Part shown: piece after piece, positions 1-8,404 of the stretch
Numbering within the stretch: the first letter of the stretch is position 1
Layout of the letters: each line of letters begins with the position of its first letter
From: an uncultured Thiodictyon sp.
GTDB lineage: Bacteria; Pseudomonadota; Gammaproteobacteria; Chromatiales; Chromatiaceae
Direction: 5' to 3'
NCBI GenBank assembly: GCA_903837595.1
Contig: CAILVI010000387.1
Location: 21,935 to 85,934 of the forward strand
Length of the DNA stretch: 64,000 bases
Program-made: the position numbers and the translations under genes
Notes under the pieces: generated by a model
What the model was told of the DNA's origin: nothing
Seen by the model: the letters and a program-made list of their open reading frames with translations, nothing else
Databases searched by the model: none

Positions 1-2
1 AG

Positions 3-1028
3 GTTATCGCGTCGTCTCTGAGCTTGCGGAGCAAGAACCTGCGCACCGCCATCACCATGTTGATCGGTGCGGATAATTTGCAGGCGTTTTATAACCACCC
101 GCTCATTTTTCCGCTGTTTAAAGGTGAGGTCGATGATAAGGGCCATCCTATTAGTGGCGGTCCGTCCTATATTCCAAAACGCAGCTTTGCCCTGGCCGCT
201 ATTGATGTGGTGAGCAAAGCCTCGTGCGGCGCCGACCCGTTGACCGAGCCTCGCCAACAGTTGCCACCGGTTCTGGACCTGATCAAGTTGTTGAGCGACC
301 CCGATAATAGCGGTTCAATTGGGATGCAGGTTAGCCATTTGGATCAGGCCGCCACTGACCTCGTTGCCAAGATCGCCAGCCCGGCCGTCAAAGACGCCGC
401 GAACAAGGCGCTCGCGGTCGCCGTCGGTAGGCTGACCAGGGATCTTGGCAAAGTCGATTCGGTCATAGAGGGTGTTGAGGCCTTGTTCGACAGTACGATG
501 GATCGGGCCATCGGCTGGTACAAGATCAATGCGCAGCGCATTTCGCTGGGAATCGCCCTGGTGTTGGCGGTGGCATTGAACGCCGATTCGTTTTTCGTGG
601 GCAAACTGCTCTGGCAGGACGAGGCGCTCCGCAAGGGTGTGGTCAGTTCCGCTGAAACATATTACAAGAGCGCAGAGGGTAAGGCGAACCTGCAGACAAT
701 CTGTGCTGCTAAGGTCGCGGCCGACAGCGCCCCCAAGAACGCAGCCGATCAGTTAAGCGCTGTCGGCACGTGTGCTGCAACCCAGTTCCGTGCGGTCACG
801 GCTGAGTTGAGCCCTTATCCGATCGGCTGGCCCATGGCCGCGCAGCAGCAGCCCACAGGGAATTGGCTGTCGTTGATTGTCGGTGGTCTGGGGATCCTCG
901 TCGGTTGGGTGGTCACCGCACTCGCCATGAGCCTCGGGAGCGGTTTTTGGTTCGACCTGCTCAGCAAGGTGATGAGCATCCGCATGGCCGGCAAACGGGA
1001 ACCGACCGAGTTATCAACCAAGAGTTAG
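3..1028 (+). CDS. Hypothetical membrane protein, 5' end cut by window
   Basis: The frame is open to the first base of the window, so the start lies upstream; the first in-window start codon is a TTG at 24. About 340 residues are visible. The N-terminal part carries RSKNLRTAI and, later, HPLIFPLF and PSYIPKRSFALA, a pattern I associate with a family of uncharacterised bacterial membrane proteins. Two hydrophobic segments are visible, one near the middle (ISLGIALVLAVALNA) and one near the C-terminus (WLSLIVGGLGILVGWVV). Between them lies a probably non-cytoplasmic domain with two cysteines. It converges on the AAA/TPR gene, with a hairpin in the gap. I cannot assign a function. Confidence 0.75.
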   Translation, partial: VIASSLSLRSKNLRTAITMLIGADNLQAFYNHPLIFPLFKGEVDDKGHPISGGPSYIPKRSFALAAIDVVSKASCGADPLTEPRQQLPPVLDLIKLLSDPDNSGSIGMQVSHLDQAATDLVAKIASPAVKDAANKALAVAVGRLTRDLGKVDSVIEGVEALFDSTMDRAIGWYKINAQRISLGIALVLAVALNADSFFVGKLLWQDEALRKGVVSSAETYYKSAEGKANLQTICAAKVAADSAPKNAADQLSAVGTCAATQFRAVTAELSPYPIGWPMAAQQQPTGNWLSLIVGGLGILVGWVVTALAMSLGSGFWFDLLSKVMSIRMAGKREPTELSTKS

Positions 1029-1129
1029 ACGCGGCGCAGCCTTGGTCATCGCGGTGGCCATCGCAAGAGGTGCGGCGGCGGAAGTCGCTCCGGATAGTAA
1101 ATCGAATCTGGCAGCCGCTATGGCAGGCG

Positions 1130-1149
1130 CCGCTGCCGGATGGCAGCGG
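1130..1149. terminator. Hairpin between convergent genes
   Basis: CCGCTGCC and GGCAGCGG form a perfect 8-bp stem with a GGAT loop. It lies between the stop at 1028 (+) and the stop at 1179 (-). There is no T-tract, so it may be a weak or bidirectional terminator, or simply a hairpin. Confidence 0.4.
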
Positions 1150-1178
1150 TGCGGGCTCGCTTTCGGCAGGGCGCTGAA

Positions 1179-3740
1179 TCAGGATTCGGTTTCCGGGTTG
1201 AATACCTGCCCCAGCAAGGTGCGCTCTTCCTGATTGAGGTCCAGCAGAATGCCGCGGTCGGTGCCGCCGGCCTTCAGGAAGTCCACGCCAGTGCGGAAGA
1301 GGCGTAGCGGCAGCCGGAAAGCGTCGATACCCTGGCCCGCGGCTTCCCAGGCAGCGGCCCAGGTCTCCAGGTTATCCGGGCTCGGCAGGCTGGCCGGATC
1401 GGTATGGAGTCTGCCCAAGTGCTGCATGAGTGCCTCCCCGAGTTGGGTGATGGCCTCTAAGTCGCGGTAGACCTGGAGCAGGTTGCGGGTGCGCTCGGCC
1501 CGGATTGCGGGTTGTAGCGAGCTGTCGAAGAAGGCGCCGATGATGTCCGTTGAGTCGCCTTGATAGGGTGGCGAGGCGCTCATGCCTTCCCGCAGGCCGT
1601 TCCCCAGCGCCGTGATGGCGTCGTACCAGCGGCCAGTGGCAATTCGGATCTCGGCCAGCGCAATCTGGGAATCGAAACGAATTTCCGTCGGTGCTCCTTC
1701 CAATCGCAATGCGGCGTCAAGATCCCGTTCGGATTGATCGGCTTCGCCCGACTGCCAATAGGTTAGGCCCCGGTTGATGAGCGCCCTGGCGATCGGCTCG
1801 ACAGGCGCTTGCGGTAGGTTGATGGCGGCGCTGTAGTCGGCAATCTCTTTATCCATATCGCCGCGTTGCCCGCAGGCTACGCCCCGGTCGATAAGCGCCC
1901 AGGCGACCTGCTCGGCGGGGGCCTGCGGTAAGTCGATGGCTGCGCTGTAGTCGGCGATTTCCTTTTCGATGTTTCCGAGTTGACCGTAGGCAATGCCGCG
2001 GTTGATGAGTGCCCGGGCGACCTCCTTGGTAGGGGCCTGCGGTAGGTCGATGGCCTTGCTATAGTCGGCAATTTCCTTTTCGGGTTCTCGGATCTGCCCG
2101 TAGGTCAGGCCTCGGAATACAAGCGCCATGGCGACCTGTTGGGCGGGAGCCCGCGGCATCGCCAGCGCGGCATCGAGCTGCCCTATTGCCAGAACCCACT
2201 CGCCTTTCTTATAGTGAATCTCAGCTGCGAGATTTAGGGCCGACGCCTTTAATCCGACGGACTGAGTGCTGCCCTCGCCGGCAATCTCATCGAGGATACG
2301 AAGCGCCTCGGTATCCTCACCCTTCGCCCAATGCCCGCAGGCCAGGGCCAACTCCTCGGATTGTTCAGCGTAGGTTTCAATCCGCGGCCCCCATTCGGCC
2401 CGGCCCGCATCATCCAACTCCATCTTGAATCCGTCCGCCAGCAGCCGCGCACGGAGATTGCCCTTGGCTTGGTTGGCCTCAATGGCCGACGCCAGATAGG
2501 TGCGGGCTATGCCGTCAGTTTTTCCATCGGATAGCCTGGCGTTCAGCTCGCGTCCGTCATACCAGACGCGCAGGAAGTCGACCAGCACCCGTAATGGCCC
2601 GTGTTTCTGGTTCTCCTTCACCTCGACACAGATGCGCATCATCGGTTCGGCGATCTCATACAGCGATTCGCGTCCGCGTTGAGCGGCCTGGACGTAGCCC
2701 TTGTCGCGCAGGTCCTTGAGCTGGCTGGAGACGGTCTGTTGGCTGGCGAAGAGTCGGCGAGCAATCTGTTTGACCGCAGTGGGCCGGTCCTGGGTACACA
2801 GCAGTTGGACGATCTTGCGCTGCTGCGCCGGCAGCCAGCGGATGAGTTCCCGGTAATAGGGCGTCATCTCGTCGACCATCTTGGCGAAGGGGTCCACCAG
2901 GGATTGGATGCTGTCGCGGGTGATGAACTGGGACAGGACGATGTAGATGCGGTGGTTGCCGCCGGAGAGGTGATGCAGTGCGCGGATGCGCGAGCGGCCG
3001 GTGGCGCTGTCCAGAAAGGCGACGACATCGCTCTGGTTGTTGAGCCGGGCGATGTTCTGGAGCAGTTCGCGGGCCTGCTCCACCGACAGGGTCTTCAGGT
3101 GCTCGGTCTGAAAGAAGCCGAAGAAGGCGCTCTGGCGCTTGGCGATGTCGTCCACCAGCCGCTGGGCGGTGGCCACCAGGGCCAGCACCGGGTGCTCCTG
3201 GATGAAGGCGCGGAGCTTCTGTTGACCGGCCTGCCCCAGCCCCGCCAACAGGGCGTCGAGATTCTCCACCAGGACCAGCAGGGTGCGGTATTGCAGCGTC
3301 TCAAGCAGCAGTTGGGCGAGTGCGCCCTCCGCCGCGTCCGGTGTCAGGTCGAACAGGGGGTCCAATGCTGCGGCCGTGAATTCATTCGGGTAGCGCTTGG
3401 CCAAGGCGTCATAGATGCGGCGCAGCAGTTCCAGCAGACTGGTGCTGGTCTCGTCCTCGTTGAGCCAGGCGACGCGCAGCCGATCATCCAACGCCCGGTC
3501 CTGCCCCAGCCGGTAGACCAGCAGCGTGACCAGGTGGGTCTTGCCGGTGCCGCGCGGACCGACGAACAATAGATGGTGCTTGTTGCCCGTGGTGGCGCTC
3601 TCGCGCACCCGCTCGACGGCGTCCGTGATGAGCGCTTGGCGTTGGACGGTGATGGCCTCCAGGTCTTCCGGCGACGTGCGGCTGGGGGTGAAGACGGAGA
3701 GGAAGGCGCGATCGTTCATGGCGGGGCGGGTGCTTTGCAT
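1179..3740 (-). CDS. AAA ATPase with winged helix and TPR repeats
   Basis: 853 residues. The Walker A motif GPRGTGKT is at about 61-68 and a Walker B-like strand LLVLVENLD at about 154-162. A winged-helix segment at about 305-355 (QQRKIVQLLCT, then IARRLFASQQTVSSQLKDL) resembles MarR/ArsR-type DNA-binding folds. The C-terminal half holds TPR-type repeats; at least three copies at about 565-690 have an exact 38-residue period with an inserted LPQAP segment. This architecture matches STAND-type signalling ATPases, in which a sensor region controls the NTPase. There is no signal peptide, so it is cytoplasmic. A second start (MNDRAF) at 3719 is possible. The partner and ligand are unknown; a regulatory or defence role is inference only. 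Confidence 0.85.
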   Translation of the reverse strand: MQSTRPAMNDRAFLSVFTPSRTSPEDLEAITVQRQALITDAVERVRESATTGNKHHLLFVGPRGTGKTHLVTLLVYRLGQDRALDDRLRVAWLNEDETSTSLLELLRRIYDALAKRYPNEFTAAALDPLFDLTPDAAEGALAQLLLETLQYRTLLVLVENLDALLAGLGQAGQQKLRAFIQEHPVLALVATAQRLVDDIAKRQSAFFGFFQTEHLKTLSVEQARELLQNIARLNNQSDVVAFLDSATGRSRIRALHHLSGGNHRIYIVLSQFITRDSIQSLVDPFAKMVDEMTPYYRELIRWLPAQQRKIVQLLCTQDRPTAVKQIARRLFASQQTVSSQLKDLRDKGYVQAAQRGRESLYEIAEPMMRICVEVKENQKHGPLRVLVDFLRVWYDGRELNARLSDGKTDGIARTYLASAIEANQAKGNLRARLLADGFKMELDDAGRAEWGPRIETYAEQSEELALACGHWAKGEDTEALRILDEIAGEGSTQSVGLKASALNLAAEIHYKKGEWVLAIGQLDAALAMPRAPAQQVAMALVFRGLTYGQIREPEKEIADYSKAIDLPQAPTKEVARALINRGIAYGQLGNIEKEIADYSAAIDLPQAPAEQVAWALIDRGVACGQRGDMDKEIADYSAAINLPQAPVEPIARALINRGLTYWQSGEADQSERDLDAALRLEGAPTEIRFDSQIALAEIRIATGRWYDAITALGNGLREGMSASPPYQGDSTDIIGAFFDSSLQPAIRAERTRNLLQVYRDLEAITQLGEALMQHLGRLHTDPASLPSPDNLETWAAAWEAAGQGIDAFRLPLRLFRTGVDFLKAGGTDRGILLDLNQEERTLLGQVFNPETES
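1760..2130 (-). repeat. 114-bp tandem repeats inside the TPR region
   Basis: The segment reading GAGTGCCCGGGCGACC and its variants recurs near 1776, 1890, 2004 and 2118, an exact spacing of 114 bp (38 codons). The downstream parts of each unit are also near-identical. This is recent tandem duplication within the TPR part of the ATPase gene. Confidence 0.8.
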
Positions 3741-3747
3741 GGTGGTC

Positions 3748-4165
3748 TCAGAGTCCGCGGGCGAGCCGCCACCAGCGTTGCAGTAGCGGGAAACGGAACC
3801 GATAGTTGCCAGCGGTATCGCGCGCCAGATAGTGGTCCTGCTCCACGAGTCGGAGCAGTTCGATCAGGCGGTCACGATCGTCCAGGCTGCCGCTCGCCTT
3901 GCCCTCCGCCAGCAAATCGACCTCGCGGTAGACCGATAGCGCGAATTCCCGGGCGCTGTGATACCGCTCCAGGTCCTGAAACATCGGCACCCAGCCGGGC
4001 CTTGGCTCCGCGCACAGTTTGCGGATGATGGTGGTCTTGCCGATGCGCCGCTCGGCGTTCATACGCATGGATTGCTGCTCGAGCGTGTCCCAGATCCGCC
4101 TCGATCAGTTGGTCGCGCCCGACGACCTCCGCGAGGTCGATCTGGCCACCCGGGTTTGCCTTCAT
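3748..4165 (-). pseudogene. Broken ERRIGKT-type ATPase
   Basis: Reading from an ATG at 4165, the protein begins MKANPGG...VVGRDQLIEAD. Near 4090-4100 the reading must shift by one frame to continue as WDTLEQQSMRMNAERRIGKTTIIRKL, the N-terminal P-loop of a familiar family of single-domain ATPases (GRxxLIxxIWxxLExQS...ERRIGKTS). After FQDLERYHSAREFALSVYREVDLL the frame jumps directly into a C-terminal segment (DRDRLIELLRLVEQDHYL...RFPLLQRWWRLARGL). Most of the ATPase core, usually a few hundred residues, is therefore missing. A frameshift plus a large internal deletion make this non-functional. It lies 7 bp downstream of, and on the same strand as, the start of the intact AAA/TPR gene, which suggests they were once co-transcribed. 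Confidence 0.8.
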
Positions 4166-4521
4166 GTCTAAATCCTGCGCCAATGGTTGGATTGCGAAAT
4201 AGTACGCTGAATCAATCGTACGTCAAATCTCACGTGCGTTTAACGTCTCGGTCGACACCGGCCAAGACCCCGAAGGGGCTGATGCGTCGCCCGCTAGCAT
4301 CAGCCGCGCTGACCCTCAGCGCGGGCGAGCGGGTCCCGCGGTGGCGATCACCAACCGTGCGGGTTAGCATGGCACCAGCGGGGACGCTCTGGCGCTCCAG
4401 CGCGGGCCTGGCCGCCGGGGGCCGGTTCGCCCACTATGCCCAAACTGGACTATCGGAGGCGGTGCCAACCGGCCGCGCGCCGCCGTGACGGGTCCGACCC
4501 AGCCTCCAGGGGACACTGAAC
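4166..4521. other. Gene-free leader with tandem hairpins before crcB
   Basis: No coding signal was found. Two perfect hairpins sit side by side: GCTGATGC/GCATCAGC (4278-4285 and 4297-4304, 11-nt loop) and GCGCTGA/TCAGCGC (4306-4312 and 4316-4322, CCC loop). Another GC-rich dyad follows at about 4330. I compared the region with the fluoride riboswitch consensus (crcB motif) and saw no match. A promoter for crcB presumably lies here but no clear -35/-10 pair was found. Confidence 0.5.
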
Positions 4522-4905
4522 TTGATTGCTGTCTTTGCCGTCTTCACCGGCGCCGGTCTGGGCGCACTGCTGCGCTGGGGGCTGGGGCTGCGGCTGAATC
4601 CGCTCTTTCCCACCCTGCCACTGGGAACGTTGGCGGCTAACCTCCTGGGCGGGCTGCTGGTCGGCTTCGCGGTGGCCTGGCTCGGCCGTCATCCGGGGCT
4701 GCCGCCGGAGTTGCGGCTCTTTTTCATCACCGGCTTCTTGGGTGGGCTAACCACCTTTTCGACCTTCTCGGCGGAGGTGGTCACGCTGATCGCCCGGGGT
4801 GAATACGGCTGGGGCCTGGCCGCCGCGGGCTCCCACTTGGCCGGTTCACTCGCGTTGACGGCCGGCGGTATGGCCCTGGCCAACATGATCATGGCCCGGC
4901 ACTGA
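4522..4905 (+). CDS. crcB: Fluoride channel/exporter CrcB (Fluc)
   Basis: 127 residues, the usual length for the family. It forms a dual-topology dimeric fluoride channel in the inner membrane that lets F- leak out of the cytoplasm. Four hydrophobic helices are visible. Family landmarks are GALLRWGLG near 14-22, NLLGG near 40-44 and [13 protein letters not shown] at 71-83, which contains the conserved TTFSTF stretch around the Na+ site and pore. The start is a TTG at 4522 preceded by CAGGGGAC. It is followed 20 bp later by DUF190, dsbB and an acyltransferase on the same strand, likely one transcript. Confidence 0.95.
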   Translation: MIAVFAVFTGAGLGALLRWGLGLRLNPLFPTLPLGTLAANLLGGLLVGFAVAWLGRHPGLPPELRLFFITGFLGGLTTFSTFSAEVVTLIARGEYGWGLAAAGSHLAGSLALTAGGMALANMIMARH

Positions 4906-4925
4906 GCTATTGCGGTACACACACC

Positions 4926-5252
4926 ATGAACGGCTGCTTTCTCAAATTCTACGTGGCGGAAAAGCGCCGCCACCACCACCGTCTCGCCTATGAGTGGCTG
5001 CTGGAGGAGGCGCAGTCACTCGGCCTGCACGGCGGCTCCGCCTTCCGCGCCTTGGCCGGCTATGGGCGCCACGGTCGGCTGCACGAGGAGCAGTTCTTCG
5101 AGCTGGCCGGCGACCTGCCGGTGGAGGTGGGTTTCGTCGTCACGCAGGATGAGGCGGATCGTTTCCTCGCACACATCGGGGCGCAGGGGCTCAACCTCTT
5201 CTATCTGCGGGTGCCGGTGGAGTATGGCTTCACCGATGGGGGGGCGTCATGA
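4926..5252 (+). CDS. DUF190 family protein
   Basis: 108 residues. It begins with CFLKFYVAEKRRHHHRLAYEWLLEEAQSLG, split here only for description, followed by GLHGGSAFRALAGYGRHG and ending with LFYLRVPVEYGF. This is the DUF190 family, which has a small ferredoxin-like (PII/CutA-like) fold. DUF190 genes are repeatedly found next to crcB, so a role in sensing or modulating fluoride or another ion is plausible but unproven. It lies 20 bp after crcB, and its last bases overlap the dsbB start (ATGA). Confidence 0.9.
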   Translation: MNGCFLKFYVAEKRRHHHRLAYEWLLEEAQSLGLHGGSAFRALAGYGRHGRLHEEQFFELAGDLPVEVGFVVTQDEADRFLAHIGAQGLNLFYLRVPVEYGFTDGGAS

Positions 5253-5746
5253 ACCGGCTGTCCGCGCGTCTGCTCTGGTCGGTCCTGGCCCTGGGCTGTC
5301 TGGTCCTGGTGGTGGGGAGCTTCATCCTCACCGCCTGGATGGACCTGCGTCCTTGCCCGTTGTGCATCTTCCAGCGCCTGCTGTTCATGGTCTTGGGGCT
5401 GCTCGCCCTGGCCGCGGCCTGGCTCGGTTCGCGCCCGGCCGCCCTGCTTCCGGGACTGCTGACCCTTCCGTGCGCCGTCGGCGGGATCGGCATCGCCGCC
5501 TACCAGATCTGGCTGCAACTCCAACCGCCGGCCAGTGCCTCCTGCGGCGGCGGACCCCTGGCCTTCATCGACGTCGTGGTCGATTGGTTGGGTGATCGGC
5601 TGCCGACCCTGTTCCTTGCCACCGGCTTCTGCGAGGAGTCCGGGCCGCTGATCCTGGGGCTGACCCTGCCCCGGTGGGCGCTGGTTGGCTTCAGCGGCTA
5701 TCTGATCATTGCGCTCTGGGCCATCCTGGCCCGCCGCCGCACATGA
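5249..5746 (+). CDS. dsbB: Disulfide bond formation protein B
   Basis: 165 residues with four predicted membrane helices. DsbB reoxidises periplasmic DsbA and passes electrons to quinone. The first redox pair is in PCPLC (Cys36 and Cys39), next to the first periplasmic loop. The second pair is Cys99 (SASCGGG) and Cys128 (GFCEES) in the large second loop, matching the E. coli arrangement. The start overlaps the DUF190 stop and the stop overlaps the next ATG by 4 nt, so translation is probably coupled along the chain. No dsbA is in the window. Confidence 0.93.
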   Translation: MNRLSARLLWSVLALGCLVLVVGSFILTAWMDLRPCPLCIFQRLLFMVLGLLALAAAWLGSRPAALLPGLLTLPCAVGGIGIAAYQIWLQLQPPASASCGGGPLAFIDVVVDWLGDRLPTLFLATGFCEESGPLILGLTLPRWALVGFSGYLIIALWAILARRRT

Positions 5747-6567
5747 GTCCCCCGGACCGGACGCCCCAGCCGGCGCGATGCGGGGCCTGGCGGACCCTCT
5801 GGCGTTGCCTGCGGCTCGTGGAGCACATCACGACCGGGGTGCTGATCCTGGGCTTCGTCAGCCTGATCTCCCGGGAGGGCGCTCGCCCCGCCTGGTTGCC
5901 GTCGGTAGTTCAGTGGTGGTATCAGCGGGAGTCCCGCGCCCTGGGGTTGCGAGTGGAGGTTACCGGGCGGCTTGCGAGCGGTTGTCTACTGGTCAGCAAT
6001 CACATCTCCTGGCTGGACGTGACGGTCTTGGGTGCCCAGGGGCCGCTGGGCTTTCTGTCCAAGTCGGAGGTGCGCGGCTGGCCACTGATCGGTTGGATGT
6101 CGGGCGTGGTCGGCACCCTGTTCATCGAGCGCGGCGCCCATCAGGTCGGCACCGTCACCGCCGAGATCACGGCGCGTATCGGGCGGGGGTGCAGCCTGGT
6201 GATCTTTCCTGAGGGCACGACCTCAGAGGGTGGCGGGGTGGGCCGCTTTTATCCCCCCCTGTTCTCCATTGCCCTGCAACCGGGTCTGGGGGTCCAGCCA
6301 GTAGCGATTTCCTATCGGTGCGCGGACGCGCCCGCGCCGGACCGAAGCATTGCCTTCGTGGGTGATCAGACCCTGGTCGCCAACCTGTGGCGCGTGCTGC
6401 GCCACCCCGGCCTGGTGGCGCGGGTCCAGTTCCTCGCGCCCATCCACCCGGGGCCGGCGGATGACCGGCGTTCGCTCTCCGGCCGTGCCCGCTCCGCCAT
6501 CCTGGCCGCGCTGGATCTCCCGCAGGGGCCGCCCAGCGTGCGACGGCGACCGGGCCGACCGTCGTAG
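5743..6567 (+). CDS. PlsC-type lysophospholipid acyltransferase
   Basis: 274 residues from the ATG that overlaps the dsbB stop (ATGA). An in-frame start 69 nt upstream would lie inside dsbB and is unlikely. Block I of the glycerolipid acyltransferase family is NHISWLD (the HX4D catalytic pair) and block III is FPEGTTSEGG. A hydrophobic N-terminal segment (TGVLILGFVSLI) suggests inner-membrane association. It transfers an acyl chain to a lysophospholipid or lyso-ornithine-lipid acceptor; the exact acceptor cannot be told from sequence. It is the last gene of the crcB chain. Confidence 0.88.
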   Translation: MSPPDRTPQPARCGAWRTLWRCLRLVEHITTGVLILGFVSLISREGARPAWLPSVVQWWYQRESRALGLRVEVTGRLASGCLLVSNHISWLDVTVLGAQGPLGFLSKSEVRGWPLIGWMSGVVGTLFIERGAHQVGTVTAEITARIGRGCSLVIFPEGTTSEGGGVGRFYPPLFSIALQPGLGVQPVAISYRCADAPAPDRSIAFVGDQTLVANLWRVLRHPGLVARVQFLAPIHPGPADDRRSLSGRARSAILAALDLPQGPPSVRRRPGRPS

Positions 6568-6585
6568 GAACGGGCTATTTCGCTG

Positions 6586-8103
6586 TCAGGGATCGGTTAG
6601 CCGGATGATGCGCCCATCGGGTTGCGGGTCCACCGTCCCGGCGGCACGGAAGCCTTCGATGACCATGTCTGAGATCAGGCGGCCGCTCATCACCCGCTTG
6701 TCCATCGTCTCGAGCATGCCGTAGCCGTCGCCGCCCGCAGCCAGGAAGTCCGAGGTCACCACCCGATAGCGTCGCGCCGGGTCGATCGCTGCGCCGTCCA
6801 CCGTGGCAGCGGCGAGCCGTGTGCCCTCAATCGCATAGCGCACCCCGGAAACCTGGAGGAAGCCCCCGGGGTTGTCCGCCGGGTCCAAGGAGGCGCTGCG
6901 TGCCAGGGCGGCGAGCAATTGCTCACCGGTCAGGTCCCCGACCACCAGTTCATTGCGGAAGGGGAATGCCTGGTAGATCGACTTGAGGGTCACCGGACCC
7001 GCCGGGATACTTGCCCGGAAGCCGCCGCTGTTGAAGAGTGCCACGTCGGCCTGGGTGATCGAGCGGGCCAGGTCGGCCACGAAGTCGCCGAAGGGCGCCT
7101 CGCCCCGGCGAATCAGTTCACGCCAGGCGCTCAGCTCGCGGGTGCTGGTGCCGACCTGTTGGTCCAGTTCCTGGTCGGCCTGTGCGGCGATGCGCCGGAC
7201 CTCGGCCGCGACCACCGGGTCCTCGGGGCTCGCTGCATCAATCGGGATCAGCCGGTAACCGGTGCGGACCAGGTGCCCGTCGCGGCACTCCAGGTCCAAA
7301 CGCCCCAGCCAGCCGCCGCGCTCCCCGGCCTGCAGGATGGCGACCCCATGCTCCATCACCGGCTCCGCATAGAGGTTGTGGTTGTGGCCGCCGACGATCA
7401 GGTCGATCCCCGGGACCGCACGGGCCAGCCGACGGTCCTCCGCGATCCCCATGTGTGACAGCACCACCACCAGGTCGGCCCCCTCACGCAGCCCCGGCAC
7501 CAGGCGCTGGGCGACGGCCACCGGTTCCTCCACGCTCATGCCCTCCATGTTGCGGGGGTGGGTGGCAGTCGCCAACTCGGGCGAGGTCAGCCCCAGGACG
7601 ACCACCCGCGGTGTGCCCGGTCGCTTGATGACCACTTGGGGGACCACCGGCAGGGGCTCCGGATGGGACTGCACGTTGGCGGTGAGGATCGGGAACGGGG
7701 CCTGCGCGGCCAGTCGGCGAAACACCGCCTGACCATAGTCCAGCTCGTGATTGCCCATCACCGCGGCGTCCACCCCCATGCGCCCAAACAGTGTGACATC
7801 CGGTACGCCCAGAAAGAGGCTGGAGGTCAGGGTGCCTTGCAGCAGGTCGCCAGCGAACAGGAGCACCACGGGGCGCTGCGGGTCCTGCGCCCGCACCTGG
7901 GCCACGGTCGCGCTGAGGCGGGCGATGCCGCCGCGCTCGATCGGGTTCTGGGCGTCCTTGTAGGGCTCCAGCTGGCCGTGGAAATCATTGAAATGCAGCA
8001 GCGTGAGACCCCCGCCCGGGGGGCAGACCGCCCCGGCCAGGGGTGGCAGCAGCGCGGCGAGCAGGAGCCAGGAGCGGATCGAGGGCGAGCAGCGCAATGA
8101 CAT
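6586..8103 (-). CDS. Periplasmic 5'-nucleotidase (UshA-like)
   Basis: 505 residues. A signal peptide spans about residues 1-25 (SWLLLAALLPPLAGAV). The metallophosphoesterase domain has LLHFNDFHGQ, GNHELDYG, VLSHMGIAEDRRLA and GGHNHN, the metal-binding motifs of the bifunctional metallophosphatase/5'-nucleotidase family. The C-terminal 5'-nucleotidase domain follows, with SGGFRASIPAGP and a substrate-binding FLAAGGDGYGML loop. It releases phosphate from nucleotides or UDP-sugars in the periplasm. It converges with the acyltransferase (18 bp apart) and diverges from the GAF gene. Confidence 0.92.
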   Translation of the reverse strand: MSLRCSPSIRSWLLLAALLPPLAGAVCPPGGGLTLLHFNDFHGQLEPYKDAQNPIERGGIARLSATVAQVRAQDPQRPVVLLFAGDLLQGTLTSSLFLGVPDVTLFGRMGVDAAVMGNHELDYGQAVFRRLAAQAPFPILTANVQSHPEPLPVVPQVVIKRPGTPRVVVLGLTSPELATATHPRNMEGMSVEEPVAVAQRLVPGLREGADLVVVLSHMGIAEDRRLARAVPGIDLIVGGHNHNLYAEPVMEHGVAILQAGERGGWLGRLDLECRDGHLVRTGYRLIPIDAASPEDPVVAAEVRRIAAQADQELDQQVGTSTRELSAWRELIRRGEAPFGDFVADLARSITQADVALFNSGGFRASIPAGPVTLKSIYQAFPFRNELVVGDLTGEQLLAALARSASLDPADNPGGFLQVSGVRYAIEGTRLAAATVDGAAIDPARRYRVVTSDFLAAGGDGYGMLETMDKRVMSGRLISDMVIEGFRAAGTVDPQPDGRIIRLTDP

Positions 8104-8404
8104 CGGGGTACCTTTGAAATGAAATCAGGAATAGTGAGAGTCCTGAAAATCCAGTTAATCCTGTCCATTTATGCTCAGGCCGCTCCGACCTTGCGACGTG
8201 ATTGTGCGTTACCCGCTCCCACCGCCACCGCCAACTTGACTGATTTGTGACAATGGGGGGATCAAGGAGCCCGAGATGCTACCCAACTGCACCCTCGCCG
8301 GCCAGTGCGGTGCCGCACCCGGGGCTCGTCCATCCATTGGGCGGAAAGCTGGCCCGATTATCGCATAGTGTGATTCAAGTCACATTTCCAGTCGGAGTCA
8401 CGCT
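8104..8404. promoter_or_regulatory. Divergent intergenic region, 5'-nucleotidase / GAF protein
   Basis: 301 bp with no gene. Near the 5'-nucleotidase start the minus strand carries three imperfect direct copies of a GGATT/GGACT motif (8120-8165). Near the GAF gene there is a perfect CRP/FNR-type palindrome, listed separately. A TTGACT hexamer at about 8234 could be a -35, but no good -10 follows at standard spacing. Confidence 0.5.
8369..8384. promoter_or_regulatory. CRP/FNR-family operator, perfect palindrome
   Basis: The sequence is TGTGA-TTCAAG-TCACA, identical to the core of the CRP consensus TGTGA-N6-TCACA and close to FNR/DNR-type TGAT-N4-GTCA half-sites. It is centred about 28 bp before the ATG at 8405, so it overlaps the expected promoter or the transcript start of the GAF gene. 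A repressing or start-proximal role is more likely than classical activation from -41. Which regulator binds is unknown. Confidence 0.7.

Noticed and set aside
1776-2130. CRISPR-like or tandem non-coding repeat
   Set aside because: The 114-bp period is a multiple of three and encodes TPR units in frame.
2601-3572. 323-codon plus-strand frame
   Set aside because: It mirrors the AAA/TPR ATPase gene and has only low-complexity Gln/Leu/Val composition.
4166-4521. Fluoride riboswitch upstream of crcB
   Set aside because: The crcB-motif consensus segments could not be found in order; only unrelated hairpins are present.
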